The position numbers and the translations under genes are program-made. A DNA stretch of 64,000 nt from Neospora caninum Liverpool (taxonomy: Eukaryota > Apicomplexa > Conoidasida > Eucoccidiorida > Sarcocystidae). Every line of letters starts with the position of its first letter. Positions within the stretch are counted from its first letter, which is position 1. Below, one piece after another: positions 34,547 to 47,200 of the stretch. The stretch spans positions 3,680,748 to 3,744,747 of the forward strand of contig NC_018397.1 in the NCBI RefSeq assembly GCF_000208865.1, in the 5' to 3' direction. The notes below the pieces were generated by a model. The model did not search any database. It saw only the letters and a program-made list of their open reading frames with translations, and had not been told where the DNA came from.

Positions 34547-36962
34547 CGCAGAAATAAGTAGATAGATGGGCAGGCAGACACGCAGCTTTCTCGGAGCCGG
34601 GAAGGCTTATTTTTGTTCTCGACGTTGTGGCTTACTTGAACCCGAGAGGGAGAGGCCGCGACCAATCATGAGGAGAAGGCCGACGTAGGGCACAGTGGCG
34701 GTGAAGAAGACAGCCTTTCCTGTGGGGCGGAGACTCCGCCAGAGACTCAGGAAGGAGAGCAGCCAGGCGGCGAAGAGGCAAAATAGCAGATGAAAATTGA
34801 ATGAGATGGAGAGGCCTTCGGGAGTCCCGCCGCTCATGCTGAAAAACGGAAACGGGAGACAACAGCAAGCTGAAGAGCGCGCGAGAAACGGGCTAAAGAT
34901 AGCGACAAACGCGAGGAGTCCAAGTGAATCGACCTCGAGCGGGAAACAGAGAACGAATGGAAGGGGAGACACAGTGCGGTGTACGGTCAATTTAGGGTCC
35001 TTCCTTCATCCCTTTTGCAAGCTGAGAGAGTGAAATCCGAGAAACCTAGACCACCCAGAAATTCACCGCAGATCGCGGGGAAAAGGAGACTGTTTCCGCT
35101 ACCCCTCGTTTTTTCTGTGGCATTTGCATTCGCTCCTTTCCACTCTCTGTGCCACTCTGGTTTGTTTCGTTTCTCGTCCCTTTCTTTGGCAGCATTCCCG
35201 TCTGTTTTTTGCTCTTCATTTCTTCCGTCTACACAAATTCTCCCCTCCGTTCGGGAACCCCGGCGACAAAGGCCTTCTTCGGTTTCCGACAAACTCGCGC
35301 TGCACTCGTCGGTCAGAGCCTGAATCGCTGGACAGTCACACCAGCCCTCCAACCTCTTTTCCCGTCTTCCCGGTTGTTTTTTCTTCCTCCGCTTTCGCCG
35401 CTTTTCCTTGCCGCGCGTCTCCTCGCGCACCTTTCGCTCTTTCGGAGGCAGTCGACGAGGAAGAATCTTTTCACGGCGTCCACAGGATTGAGCGCTTCGC
35501 CGTCGCTCGCCCAAGGCAGTGTGGGCCCGAAGGAGTGGAAGAGGAAGAACAACGCCCAGGCGAGAACAACGTTGTAGTAGACGGCGCATACGAGCGCGAG
35601 ACACACAGAGCTCAGTCCGATTCCCGCAAAGACGGGGGAAATCGACTTCCACGCGCGCATGAATCCTTCTTGCGTCTTTTGCCCCACCACAGATTCGAGG
35701 AGGAACATGGGGAATCCGACGAGGAGAAGGCAAACAAAGTAGGCAATTAGAAACGCCCCTGCGCCGTTCGCGTAACACAAGTAGGGAAACCTCCACATGT
35801 TGCTCAGGCCGACGCCGTAGCAAACACTCTTCAGGATGTACTCCTCTTTGTTCTTCCAGCGTGCGCGCGACGAGACGGACGAAAAGAGGAAGAGCCGCGC
35901 GAAACATCCGTCAGACTCCGACCCGTCTCCCCGAGACGTGTCGGCCCTCTCCCCTCCGCAGCTGCGGAACTCAGGCGGACACGGCCGAGAGGAAGAGCGG
36001 CGTTCGAGAGACTCCTCGCTTTTGTGCGGCAGCGCGAGTTCCACGTGCTTTGCGAGCTCAAGCGTTGACGGCTGGGAAGGCGATTGAAGAACGGCGCTGG
36101 CGATTGGCGAGTCGAAATCTGCGCACTCTCCGGGAGACGCGGCGAGGCGTCCCGCCCGGTGTGGGGCTAAACTCGCGGACGCCGAGACGGGGCAGGAGAA
36201 GTTGCCAAGAGTCAAACTCATCGTCGTGTCTCTCGCCATCACTGGCAACGCAGCGGCTTTGGCTAGGCGAAGCAGGCGCGAGGTTTTGTCTTCCTCGCGA
36301 TGGCTGTTTTGTCTTCTCTCTTCTCTCCGCTGACACGATTCCCTCAAACGGTCGCCTCCAGGGAGTCGGGCTGAAGCGACCCTCGACAGAGGGTGCGTCT
36401 GATTCCCTTCGAACTGCTGGGGTTGGTCGGAAGCTGTGCCTTCAAACCACCCTTCTTCTCTCCTTATTGCATCTCCTTCGTTTCGCGGCGTTCCTTCTTC
36501 GGACTCCCTTCTCGCCTCTCCGCGCCCATGGAGCAGGTTCCTCCACCCCTTGTCGATCTCTCCCTCGAGTGTCCCTTTTTCTCTTCTCGAGTCTCCTGCG
36601 AGCCTCCCTTGAGTCCGCGACGGACAAGAAGAGCGCGCGCGAGACTGCCGACCACGAGCAGGTTCGTCTCGCGCCGTGGGCTGACTCTCTCCCGGAGCTC
36701 GTCCGGGCGTCGCGCACGCCTTGATCCCAGCTTTTCCTCGGCCAGAAACGGACGGAGAAGCGGCACCGGAGGAAGAGGACGGAGAGAAAGGCGCTCGATT
36801 TCGAGGGTCGTCTCGGAGGAAAGAACGTCTTCGACGTACGCCGCAGGAGGAAGAGGAAATGGCATCTGAGTGGTCTTCTGGGCTGTCCCCGTTTTTCCGC
36901 GAAGGCCGAGCCTCCGCCTCGAAGGACGAGCCTGCTGACGATGCGTCAAAAAGAGAGTCCAT
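30744..36962 (-). CDS. SLC6-type Na+-dependent solute symporter with EGF-like modules in extracellular loop 6
   Basis: Members import amino acids, osmolytes or amines using Na+. My model has four exons: 35431-36962, 34636-34838, 33816-34087 and 30744-33407 (complement), all phase-consistent, 1,556 residues. The N-terminal 365 residues are disordered and probably cytosolic. TM1 carries the SLC6 signature (GVGLSNMWRFPYLCYANGAG). Others are TM2 (FLLESVVGQ), TM4-5 (TGKAVFFTATVPYVGLLL), TM6 (SQVFFSLGIAWGSLVNYASF), TM8 (LGLNSQFAMLEVIM), TM9-11, and TM12 (WSLLLGWLFAIGTVF) near 1435. Between TM11 and TM12, an extracellular position, lie two Cys-rich modules. One begins CLGSPVACNGHGKCVLC (near 975) and ends CFCLPGWGGLDC (near 1350), with about 360 residues of Ser/Pro/Glu sequence between. 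The second runs CPENCNAEEGHGACNASTG then LCTCAAEFRGPSC. TM8 has N where neurotransmitter members have the Na2-site D (GLDS). First ATG of the frame chosen. Substrate unknown. Confidence 0.88.
31845..32090. repeat. imperfect (GAGGAAGAAGAGGGA)n coding repeat
   Basis: About 245 bp that is almost pure purine on the + strand, built from gaagaagagggagag-type units. On the coding minus strand it encodes runs such as SSSSPSSSSPSSS in the loop-6 insertion of the SLC6-like protein. Confidence 0.9.
34231..34268. repeat. (TA)n microsatellite
   Basis: TA run in intron 2 of the SLC6-like gene. Confidence 0.95.
34508..34544. repeat. (TA)n microsatellite
   Basis: Second TA run in intron 2 of the SLC6-like gene, close to the 5' splice site at 34635. 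Confidence 0.95.
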
Positions 36963-39900
36963 CTTCTCGAGCCCCAGAGCATACCTTTCTTCCTCACCCC
37001 TTCTCCCGAGCTTCCCACGCAACCAGGCTCCTCTCCCACTGTAACCGTTTTTCCCTCTCTGTCCTTCTTTATCTCTTTCTGTCTGCAGTTTCTGTCGGGT
37101 GTTCTCTCCTCATTGCCAGGCGGTCAACCTGCGGCGAGTCCAATCGCTTGCAAACGTCGAGGACTGAGGCTTTTTACATTTCAGTTCCGAGTTGGTGGCA
37201 TCTTGGTCCTGCGAGGTCTGTTCCTCTCTCTCTCTCTCTCGCCCCGGCTTTGCGCCTGTGTTGAAACAGACACTGTGGTGGCGCGTCCTTCAACAAGGGA
37301 GGTCCGCTGTGCTCCCGCTCTTCTTCCAGTTTTCTTCGCTCCGATTCGCTATTTACCCACGAGCGTCTCCTCTACTTGATGCATGAACACGTCACGTTTG
37401 CCCTGGTTTATAGGCAGCTGCAGCTTTCTCCGTTTTTTTTGTTTCGCCGCAAGAGTGACAGCACGATCTTGTCTCCATGGCGCGCCTCCGCGTCCTCCTT
37501 TCCCGGAAAGCGAAGCTTCACTTCTGCCGATGCGTCTCCCACGAAAAACTCCGCTGGAAAATCGCGCCCTGATACGCTGTTTTCTTGCTGAGCAAGGCGC
37601 GTGCCCTGTTCCATCTCTCTCTGCCTGCACGGCTGCAACTGCTCTTCCGTCTCGTCTTTCTCTTGTTCTCTCTGGTCACGTTACTTCGTAGGAGGGAAGG
37701 CGCGCAGTACCGTTTCTCCTCCCTCGGGCCCTCTGCTGAAGTTCCTGTTTTCCCTCTCCACTTTCTCGTCGTTGCCGGTTCTCCGTCGGGTGAGTAGAGA
37801 CAGCAGAGAGGAGTAGGCCTCGCCTACATCGTGGAACAGAAGGAGGAATGAGGTTTGTTACGTTCCGTAGAGTTGTAGGTAAAAGGTATGGTAGAGAGTT
37901 AGACTGGCGCTGGAGCACACAAGATAGAAGGAAACCGAGAAAACGGCGAGTCAGGCCGAGCGGCATGACAGCCCAGACGGCCGACTAGCAGGCACGGAGA
38001 GAAGGGTGGAGAGAAAACAAAGAAATGCCAGGAAGGAGAGACTCAACAAGACGATGATGAGGACCAATGTGCAAGGTGAGAAGCCAGAGGAAGACGAGCT
38101 GAGAAGGAAGAGAGAGCACGAGAGAAGAGAGAAAGAGACGGGGGAGAAGAAGGCAAAGGCAGCGATGAGCGACTAAAAAAGTGCTGACAGCGTTGGAAGG
38201 AAAGAGAGGGAAATCCTGGTAGAAAAGAGAAATAATCCTAAAGACACACTTTAGACAGCTCAAGTGTTGAGTTGTTCCTCTGCAGCGAGGCAAGGCTGCG
38301 CCACGAGACAGCCTTGCGGATCCTCTCTTTAGTCTTGCTATCAAAAAAACGAAACTCAGCTGCTTCCAGCAAACGAAACAGAGGGGATCAGAAGACGCGA
38401 GCGAGAGCGAAAAACGAAAGGCAATAACGTGTTTTGTGCATGCTCACACACTATTAACGAGAGAGTGTCCGTTGACGGAAAGAGAATAGGCGAAAGAGCA
38501 AGACAAAAAGCGCGGACCCTTCGTGAGTCGCGCGGCTGTATATACGCAGGTTGTCGCCTGTGACGCCGGCGGAAATTGACGCAGCGAAGCACACGTTCTC
38601 CCCTTCTCGGAGGCTTGTCGCTACGCCTGCCGGACACGACAAGAAACAAGGAAAGCTCTGGAAAACGAGAGAGAAGAACACGAGAGAGAAGACAAAGCGG
38701 GAGACGGAGGACTGGAGCATCGGTCTGGCTCTCTTCCTCACCCACGGGGCGCACAGCGGCCGAGATGGCCAACTAGACGGCGGGCCATTCTTTGCTGGCA
38801 GCGCGCACAGTTCTCTAGCTTTCCATTCATTCAGTCCGCCGATGCAAACGGCGAAAGCAGACAAAACCGAACAAGAAGGAGGGGAAGGATGGAAAAGAAG
38901 AAGCGAGAGAGAAAGCCGGTTTGTGTCTCGAACCGGGGAGGCGCGTGCGGACGGGGGACAAACGCGCTGGCGATATACACTGCAGCAGAGAGAGCACGCG
39001 GGAGAGATTCGCCGGACGCAAGGATACTTTTCTTTAGCTCTTCCTGCTTTTTCTGGAAATGCAAAGACTGATCAGAAAGAACCCTCGAGAAGAAAGGCAA
39101 GCGAAGGGCGAGTTTAATGACGAACGAACAGCGAGGAAGACCTCGCTACGTGACCGGTCTCATGCATCCCAGCCTCGAGCCGCGTGGAAGATGAAGGCTG
39201 TGCGGCTCTCACTTCCACGGCTCGGTTTCGCTTTTTCTCCTTACTTCTCTCCAGCGATCAGTTCCTGCGCGTTTGCCTAGGTTGGAAAGCGTGAAGGTTT
39301 CACCCGAGGGGCGAGCGAAATTGGTGAAATGTGAAGAACGCATTGTGGTTTCAGAGAAAGGGAGAAGGCCTCCTCATTATTTGCGGAGTGTGTGTGTGTG
39401 TGCGTCCAGTCCTTGTCTCTGCGCTCTGTCGCGGCCGACAAGAGCGTCCTGTGTTTCGGCGCCCGATGGCTACAGATGCATAGGTAGTATAGATGAATCT
39501 TCGCCTGTCTGTACTCATCTACTTTTCCTAGGCCTTTGTAAGTGTAAGAGGTTGTATTCACAAAGTGTACAAAGGGAAGTAGAGATTACGACAAACGCAC
39601 ACGCGGTGTAGAATGAGCTGACAAATGAGACTTGGTTCCCCCCGACACTCTCGATTCTATGACATAGATGACAGGGCGAAGCTGGAGAGAAGAGGAAAGG
39701 ACACACACAAACGAGCGAGATAGCTAAGAAAAGGGCCGTTCCACGGGTCCTCGTTTGGGAGCCAGCGACTTCGGTCGCCCTTAGTTTCCCCTCGCGGTGT
39801 CTTCTGGTGCCGCAGAATTCGCAGTCCGTGTTTTTACTCACACGAGGCTCTTTGCATGCCCATGTACCACTTGATTTCCTACAAGTTTCGAACTAACGGT

Positions 39901-41293
39901 CTCTGTTCGCTGAGAAGCGGAGAGGCCACTGGCGTCAAAAAACACGTGTATCCGTCTTTCCCATGCGAAACATACGTGATCCAGATAAGAAATGCAAGCC
40001 ATGTAGTCCCCTAAAGGGACGTGGTGCCTTCCCTGCAGGTGGCGTTGTGCGGTGTACGTACACCTCAACGAGGCTAGCTTGTACACATTCAGTAGCATAG
40101 GTGTTCTAGTAGATTCAAGTTTCGTCAGTTTTCGTTTCGATCCAGGTGAATTCCTTTTCCTCTCTCACTCTTTGTCGACATTTTTGGCATCCGTCTTTGA
40201 GGTTTAAAGGTATCACGTTTTGCCTGCCTGGATATCGGGCTCGGCGGTCCCGGCCTTGAGGTGTATGCACACCTGAGCCGCATCGCCAGGGAGACTCTAT
40301 GTGGTGCCAGCGTCATTCCTGCACCCCATCCACCGTCCTTTTTAACGAAGATTATTGTCACGGAAAGATTCCCCGTGAGATGAAGCCTCCTTTCTGGCTT
40401 TCTGCCATGTTGCCTCTGCGCTTCACTTAAACCTGCAACTTTTCCGCTGCTCTGATCCGGCCAGCGTGGCAGATGCACGCCGGTGGGGCCTGCGTGGGTA
40501 CAAAAAGAGACCCCGGAACGGCACGTGGCAAGCGAGCTGTTTTTGCACGGAAATGACACTTAATCTTTATCAACATTAACAGAGGGAACCATCCCAGCAT
40601 GCAGGAGAGAGAAGGTGCCGTGGCCTCTTCACTAAGGCTGTCCCCGCCCTCCTGTCTCCAGAAGGTTTTGGCTACCCGCCGCCCTGGTTGCAGCACACCA
40701 CCGACAACAGGGAGAAAAATGAAGAGAAAGAATTGAGTAAAAGGGAGGAAACTCTCATATTTACGGCCGTCTCATCCATACGATTCTCCACCGTGGATGT
40801 CTCACTGTCTCTGGGTAAAAACTCGCCGAAATCTGTCGCCCACCGGTCGGCGTTCTATGTATATGACTCGCTGGCTAGCAGACAGGATCAAGACAAAGAG
40901 TCGCTGTCGAGAGGGCCCCATTGAGAGAAGCAGTTCCTGGAGTCGAATTTTAATAAATTTCTCTTCGGGTTTTGTTAACAAATAAACGCGGGATAGGGGG
41001 GGTAAGTCGGTCTGCGTAGTTTTTGTTTTTCCGGTCCTTCTTTTCGGAAGAAACTTAGGTGACAGGACGCGACACTTGACTCGGCTGAATTGAGCTCGTA
41101 GTCGGCAACGACGGAAGGGGCAAGGAGAAAGAGCGGATAACGAGCAAACGAGAGAAAGGAGAGTAACACACAAACGGATGAGAGGAGGACAGGAAGAAAG
41201 CAAGACAAAAAGCGAAAGAGACAGAGCGTGGGGGACAACTAGGAATGTCGGAGGAGCGATGGCCCGCGTAGGTAACGTCCGTTTGTTTCTCGC
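36963..41293. other. divergent intergenic region between SLC6-like and CEP164-like genes
   Basis: 4.3 kb between divergent starts, so it should hold two promoters and long 5' UTRs. Several 100-190 codon frames occur on both strands (for example 38551-39117 +). They open with non-ATG codons, overlap each other antisense in purine-rich sequence, and show no recognisable motif. A short GT repeat lies at about 39391-39402. I see no supportable gene. Confidence 0.5.
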
Positions 41294-44200
41294 ATGCTTT
41301 GGAGGATGATAAAGCCCACCAGGAAATCCTCCCAGAGGTATTCTCTTCTTCCCTCAATCTCTCCTCTTCCACTCTTTCTTCTGCTTCGTCGTCTTCCTTC
41401 TCGTCCTCTTCATCTTCATCTCTCCCGTTCGCAGAACCTGCAACGCCAGAGGCTCTGCAGAAACCGTTCGCGAGCTCCCGTTTCAGAGAGAAAACAGATG
41501 CAACATGCTCGATCCTTTTCCAGGGATGGGACAAGCAGCTGGGAGCGCGGAAGGAGGACCAGAGGCTGTTGTCCTTCCTGCTCTGCGCGAAAGGAAGGAA
41601 AAAATCAGAGTGAAAACTGTGCTGGAGCAGGCTTTTGGGGAGGAGCTCGAGGAGCTACAGACACGACGAGATACAGCGCGGAAACGCGTTCGATGGAGGC
41701 ATGGCGACGTGGAAGAAGGCACTAGGGAGAGCAAAAGTGAACAAGAGGGAAGAAATGAAGAATATAGGAAAGAAGAGAGCTCAAGGGGGACAAAGCTGAC
41801 CGGAAAGAACGCGAGACCAAACGAACCAGGAGAGGACGAAGTGCTCTTTTCGCCTTGTTCTCAAAGTGAAGGTTCACCCATCGTCAGCGAGGAGTCAAAT
41901 GAGGGAGACGAGAGAGAGAAGGAAGAAGAGGAAGGCAACCCTGAGTTTGTGCTTCTTGAAGGTGAGGTGCGGGCACAGGCAGGAAAGCCCTCCCATCTCT
42001 AGTCAACCCCTCTCTTATGTCTCTTTCTTCTCTTCTTCTCTCTTCGTCCCTTTTCTTCTCCGTGTCCGTTCATCCTACAAAGCGACACCCGCACCTCCCT
42101 TCGTCGGCAGCCGCGTGTGCCCCGTTTGCCGGCCCCTTCCCTCCCTCTCTGTCCCTGTCTCTTTTCTCTCACTTTCAACTCTTGTTCCTTCCATCTCTCT
42201 CTCCTTTCTCTTCTCTCCACCTTCCGTTTCTGGTCTGCCGTCTCTGTCCCTGTTCCGCCGTTTGCGTTCACTGCCCTCTTCTGTCTCCTCCCGCTGCGTG
42301 GCGTTCCCTCGAACCTTGCTCGCCGGTTCCTCGGCGTTTGCGCCTTCCCGCTTTTCTTTTCAGATCGGTCGTCGGCGTGGTCTCCAACCGACGGAGACGT
42401 TCTCGTCTGCGCTCGCCAGCTGGGCTTCGTCTTCCCCCAGGACGCGCCTTTCCTTCCCCTCGCCCGAGAGTGCCTGAAGGCGCCGCTTCCCTCGCCCTGG
42501 GTCGCCTGCCAGAGCAGGCGCGACGGGGCGGTTTTCTTCTGCAACCTCGCGACGAAACAGAGCACGTGGGAGAACCCCGTCGACGCGGTTTTCCGAGAGA
42601 AGCTCGCGGCTGCGCGTTCTCAGCGCTGTGGAGTCGGAGACTCGGCGAGCGACGCCCTGTGTGCGTCTCCACGAGACGTGACGGCGGCAGATCCAGAGAG
42701 AGCAGCTCAACTCGTCGCGAAAGAGCGAGAGAACGAGGCATTCCACGAGAGCCTCCAGCTGGTGCTCCCGGAGGAGACAGCCCGTCAGGAAGGCGAAGAG
42801 ACGGAAAGCTGGGACGCTGCTTCCGAGGCGGACGTCACCGATGGAGAGAAACAGGAACAAGGCGACAGGCTCGCGCTCAGATGGAACGGAGACCTTTTGG
42901 CCGAACGTGGTGACGCAAACAATGGCGACCACAGAGAAGCGCTCAAGTTTTTCGCACCTTTCGAAGGAGCGCGAGAAGAAGGGGAGATGACGGATGAGAG
43001 TCGGCTGCCGCCTCGGCCGCTTTTCGCGACGAGAGGCCCAGAACACTTCGAAGGCCGCGAAGGCGAGAAGCACAGAAGACGAGAGACAAAAGGCGGCGCC
43101 AAGAACTCGGAGCACGCAAGGAAGCGCGAAGAACGTTTTTTCCTCTTCGAGGAAGACTTGGGGAGCGAGGTTGAAGAAGGCGAGGTTGCGCCTATCTCTG
43201 TGCCGCGTCTTCTTTCGGAAGATGGCGAAAAGCCGCGTTCTCCCTCGTCTTCACGTGCTTCGTCGCGTTCTCAGGCTTCTCCAGGCTCTCCGTTTCCTTC
43301 TCTTCCTGGGCTGTCTTCCGGCGTGGGCCCTGCTGAGCTCTCCTGCCCAGACAGCCCAATTCCGCCGAATGCGAGCGCGGCGAGAGAGTCGCGAAACGCA
43401 CGAAACCGGAGCACCCCGCAGGCGGAGACGCCTGCGGGGAAAACGAAAGACAACCATGATTCGTCTTCTCTCTGCAATTCCGAAACGGTGGCCAATGAAG
43501 AGATAAAGCCGGAAGTCGAAGCGAACGCGCCAGAGGGCGACCGCACCGGACAGCAGAGACTCGCGATCGCTTTGGAGGCGAAAGAGGAAAAGACATCGGA
43601 AAACGAAGCCGCCGCTGGACCCGCCGCTGAAGTGAGAGACAGCCGAGACGGAGAAGTTCTCGACGCGCTTCTTGGGACACCCTTAGCTGCTCTAGATGCT
43701 CAGTGCTGGCGAGCAAGACGGAAAAGAAGGCCTCTCAGCGTCAGAGCGTCAGACACGGAGTCTGGGCGAGTGTGGTCCTCTGGACACACCGTATCTCCGC
43801 GGTCTAGCTGCACGTCGCATGTTTGTTCGTCTCCTCCCTCGTCGTGCTCTGTTTGTTCCTCCCCGCACGCATCTGCTTCGCCTGCGAGTTCTTCCTTCTT
43901 CTCCCCCTTGATAGGCCTGAGCCCTCGGGGCCTGGAGAGAGTTGAGGTGGCCGCGCGACTCGGCGAGACAAAAGGTGAACTCGATGGCGACCGAGAGTTT
44001 CTCGCGCCTCTCTCGAACGCACATCAACCCGCAACTCCGCCTGCAGCTTCGGGCTGTTCCTCCTCGGATGTTTCGGCCTTCTTCGACTCTTCACCGTGTT
44101 CTTCTCTCCCTAGAAGAAACTCGGCGGGGGAGGCAGAGAGGGAGAATGCGCGCATTCGAGTGTGTTCAGCAGGCGCGGAGAAGCCGGGAAAAGGCGAGGC

Positions 44201-47200
44201 CGAAGTCAGACGGGAAGAGGCCGCGAGCGCCTGTCAGTCTCGCGAAGAGCGTGAAGGGGATGTCCTTTTTCTTCTCGAAGACGTGGAGGAAACTGCGGAG
44301 GGCCGAGAAGGAGAAGACGGCGGGGACCCGCCCCGCGTTCGTCCCAAAAGAGAACGCGACTTTGCCCTCCCCGCCATTCTGTCGCCTCTGGGGCGTTCAG
44401 TTTCCCCCCGCGCTTCTGCGTCTGGCGCCTGGTGTCCATCGTCTTCCGCCTCTTGTCGGGAGGGGCCGTGGCATATCCTGCGAAGCATGCTCGGCTCGCC
44501 TCAGATCCCAATCCTCACCGTGGCTTCGCGCGTTGCTTCTCGAACTGTCTCGGCTGTCAATTCGCAGCCCGCGACTCCGACGCAGGGCCATTCCTTTCCT
44601 GGCTCTTTTTCATCTTCCTCCTCCTCTTCGTCTTGTTCTTCTTGTTCCTCCTGTTCTTCTTGTGCTTCTTGTTCTTCGTCTTGTTCTTCTTCTGTTCCTT
44701 CCTCGTCGACTGCCTCTTCCTCTTCCTCGTCATCTTCTTCGGTCTCTTGTCCCTCTTGCGCCTCTGTTTCTGTCTCGTGTTTGTCTGGTGTCGGTGCGGG
44801 AGGGACTCGGGAGGGGAGAGGTGAAATCGCGTTCGTGCAGGAAGGAGAGCACAAAGGAGATGAAGGCGACGGGAACGAAACGGAGAAACACCCCGAAGTC
44901 AGGGCGGAAGGCGAGGAGGGGCGAGCCTCAGGCGAGACGGGCGAGGCGCGCCAAGAGGCCAACGTCGGAAACGCCGGCGAAAAACACGGTGAAGAAGACC
45001 AAACTCCACAGAGAAGACGTGGACGAAATGGACAGGAGAAAGAGCGAGAACTGCTGGGGTGTATAGGCAAATTCGAAGCGGAGAGTGCGAACGGAACTCA
45101 CGAACGGAGACAGACACAAACGCCTGCGTCTCCTGGGAAGAGCCTGTTAAGGAGAAGCTCGGACCGAGAGGAGAGCTCCTCCAGAGGAGACAGCGATGGT
45201 CTGGAGACGCGCGGAGACGTGGAGTCAGACGCAAGCAAGGAAACAGTGAAAGAAAGGCAGAATGTCACGCTCCTTGAAGAAGAGGGAATGGCGAGCAGCA
45301 TCCTGGGACATCTAGGAGAGACAGAAGACGAGGAAGACGACGGCGCGAGAAACAGTCTTCTCACGAGTCGTCTCTTGGCCCCGGCCGCCGCGACGCGCGA
45401 GCATGCAGGCACCTGCAGCTTTCTCCTTTCTCAAGCTCAAGACGCGAAGGAAGAGAGGATCGGAGGTAGCAGAGAAGACATGCAAGGAGATGCGCGAGGA
45501 AGAGCCGGCTGTGGAGAGGGACTGAAACGCGCACAGGAGAGGCCGACAGGAGAGAAGACGGAGGGAAAGGAACAGCAGCGACATAGCGACGAGGACGGGC
45601 GAGAAGGGGAGCACGGGCGGCCGATCGAAGACAGGAAAGAGGAGACGCGGGACGGGGAAGAGGAAGGAGAAAACGCTCAAGCATATGTGGAGAACGAGCC
45701 GCATGCGAGCGGGGAGAAGGAGCAAGACGGTGGAAACCGAGAAGGCCTCGATGAATTGCCGAGAGAACCTGGGAGGCCAGAACACGCGGTCGAGACGGAA
45801 TCCTTTAAAGCAGAAAGTGAAACCGACGGAAAGGACACCAAGCGAGACGGAAGTGGAGAAGACCGACGGATACGCCAGGAAGCCTCTAGGCCGTCGTCCT
45901 CTCTGCAGCAGTCACATTTTTCTTCCCAGGCTTTCTCGTACCCCGACGAAGGCTCTGCATGCAGCTTGGCCGATTGGATATCTTCGACAACTGACAAGGA
46001 AGCGCCCGCGGCAGCCCGAAGAAAGCGGGGAAGGGACGATCCATCAGCCTCACAGGCGACGCTTAGCGACGGTTTGCCTGCAGATTTTCTGCCTTTTTCC
46101 GCCGTGGGGGAAGACGCTTTTCCTTCTGCTGGTCTTGCTGGCACCGCCGATGGAGCGGCAGACGCCCCGCGAAGGAGACCGCAAGAGACGGCGTTCCGCT
46201 GTGCGTCGTCCTCCACGTTTGCCTCGCTCAGCTCTCTCCGAAGCCACGAGTGTCTCCAAAGCGAAGAGGACAGCGGTCGCTTCTCGATTCCGCGTTCGTC
46301 TTCTCTCTGGGACGGAGCGGAGAAGACGAACCCTGAGGATCCGGTTTTGCCAGCGGCCCCTAGCCGTCTCAACGACGCCAAGATTCAGATGAAGATACAT
46401 GCAGAAGAAGAACTTGAAGCAGATGCGAAGGGAGGGGAAATAAAAGTAGAAGACGGCGAGTCAGAAGAACACGGAGAAGAAGTACACGTCGACGAAAAAG
46501 AAAAGGCAGGCAGAAAAGGCAACGAGATGACTGCGGTCTCTCGAGACTGTTCTTTTTCCGCGGCAACGCACCGAGGAGATCCGCCAGGTTTGGTGGGGAG
46601 CTTTGAAGAAAGAAGGCTGCCGGCACTCAGCGAGGCTCAGACACGAGACGAGAGCAGGGCTCCCTTGAGTAGTCCCGTCGACGAAAGGGCGACTGGATCT
46701 CCTCTGTCGCATGCTCCATTTTCCCCACAGTCGCGCCTCAGCGAGAGCGCAGCTGGACGCGCTGCAGCCGCTTCTTTGCTTTCCGCCGCTGAATCCGAAG
46801 ACGCGAAAGCGGCTGCGCGGGATCCTGGAAGGATGTGCGAACATCCAAAACACACGAATGATGAAGAGAATGAACATGGAAGCAAAACGGCAGAACCCGA
46901 CAACTCTCCCGCTCGGTCTTCGTCGGCTGTCTCTTCTTCTGTTTCCGCGTCTTCTGCTTCCTCTTCTTCTGTCTCCTCTTGTTGCGTCGCTTCTTCTGTT
47001 TCCGAGACGAGCGAGTCTTTTGGGAAGACGGCGCACGTAAAGGCTACCGTGTTTGAGCGAGAAAGGCAGATTGCTGCTCAGCAGAAAGACGAGGTGGAGA
47101 GGCGACTGGCGGGCGAACTGCGTCGGGCAAAACGCGAACTGGCTGCGGCTCTGCGTCGTCGCCGAGAGCAGGAAGAAAGTCACGCCCGGCAGTTGTCTCG

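Noticed and set aside
38551..39117. 188-codon plus-strand frame in the divergent spacer
   Set aside because: It opens with TTG, has no splice-consistent ATG exon that I could find, and overlaps an equally long antisense frame in purine-rich DNA.
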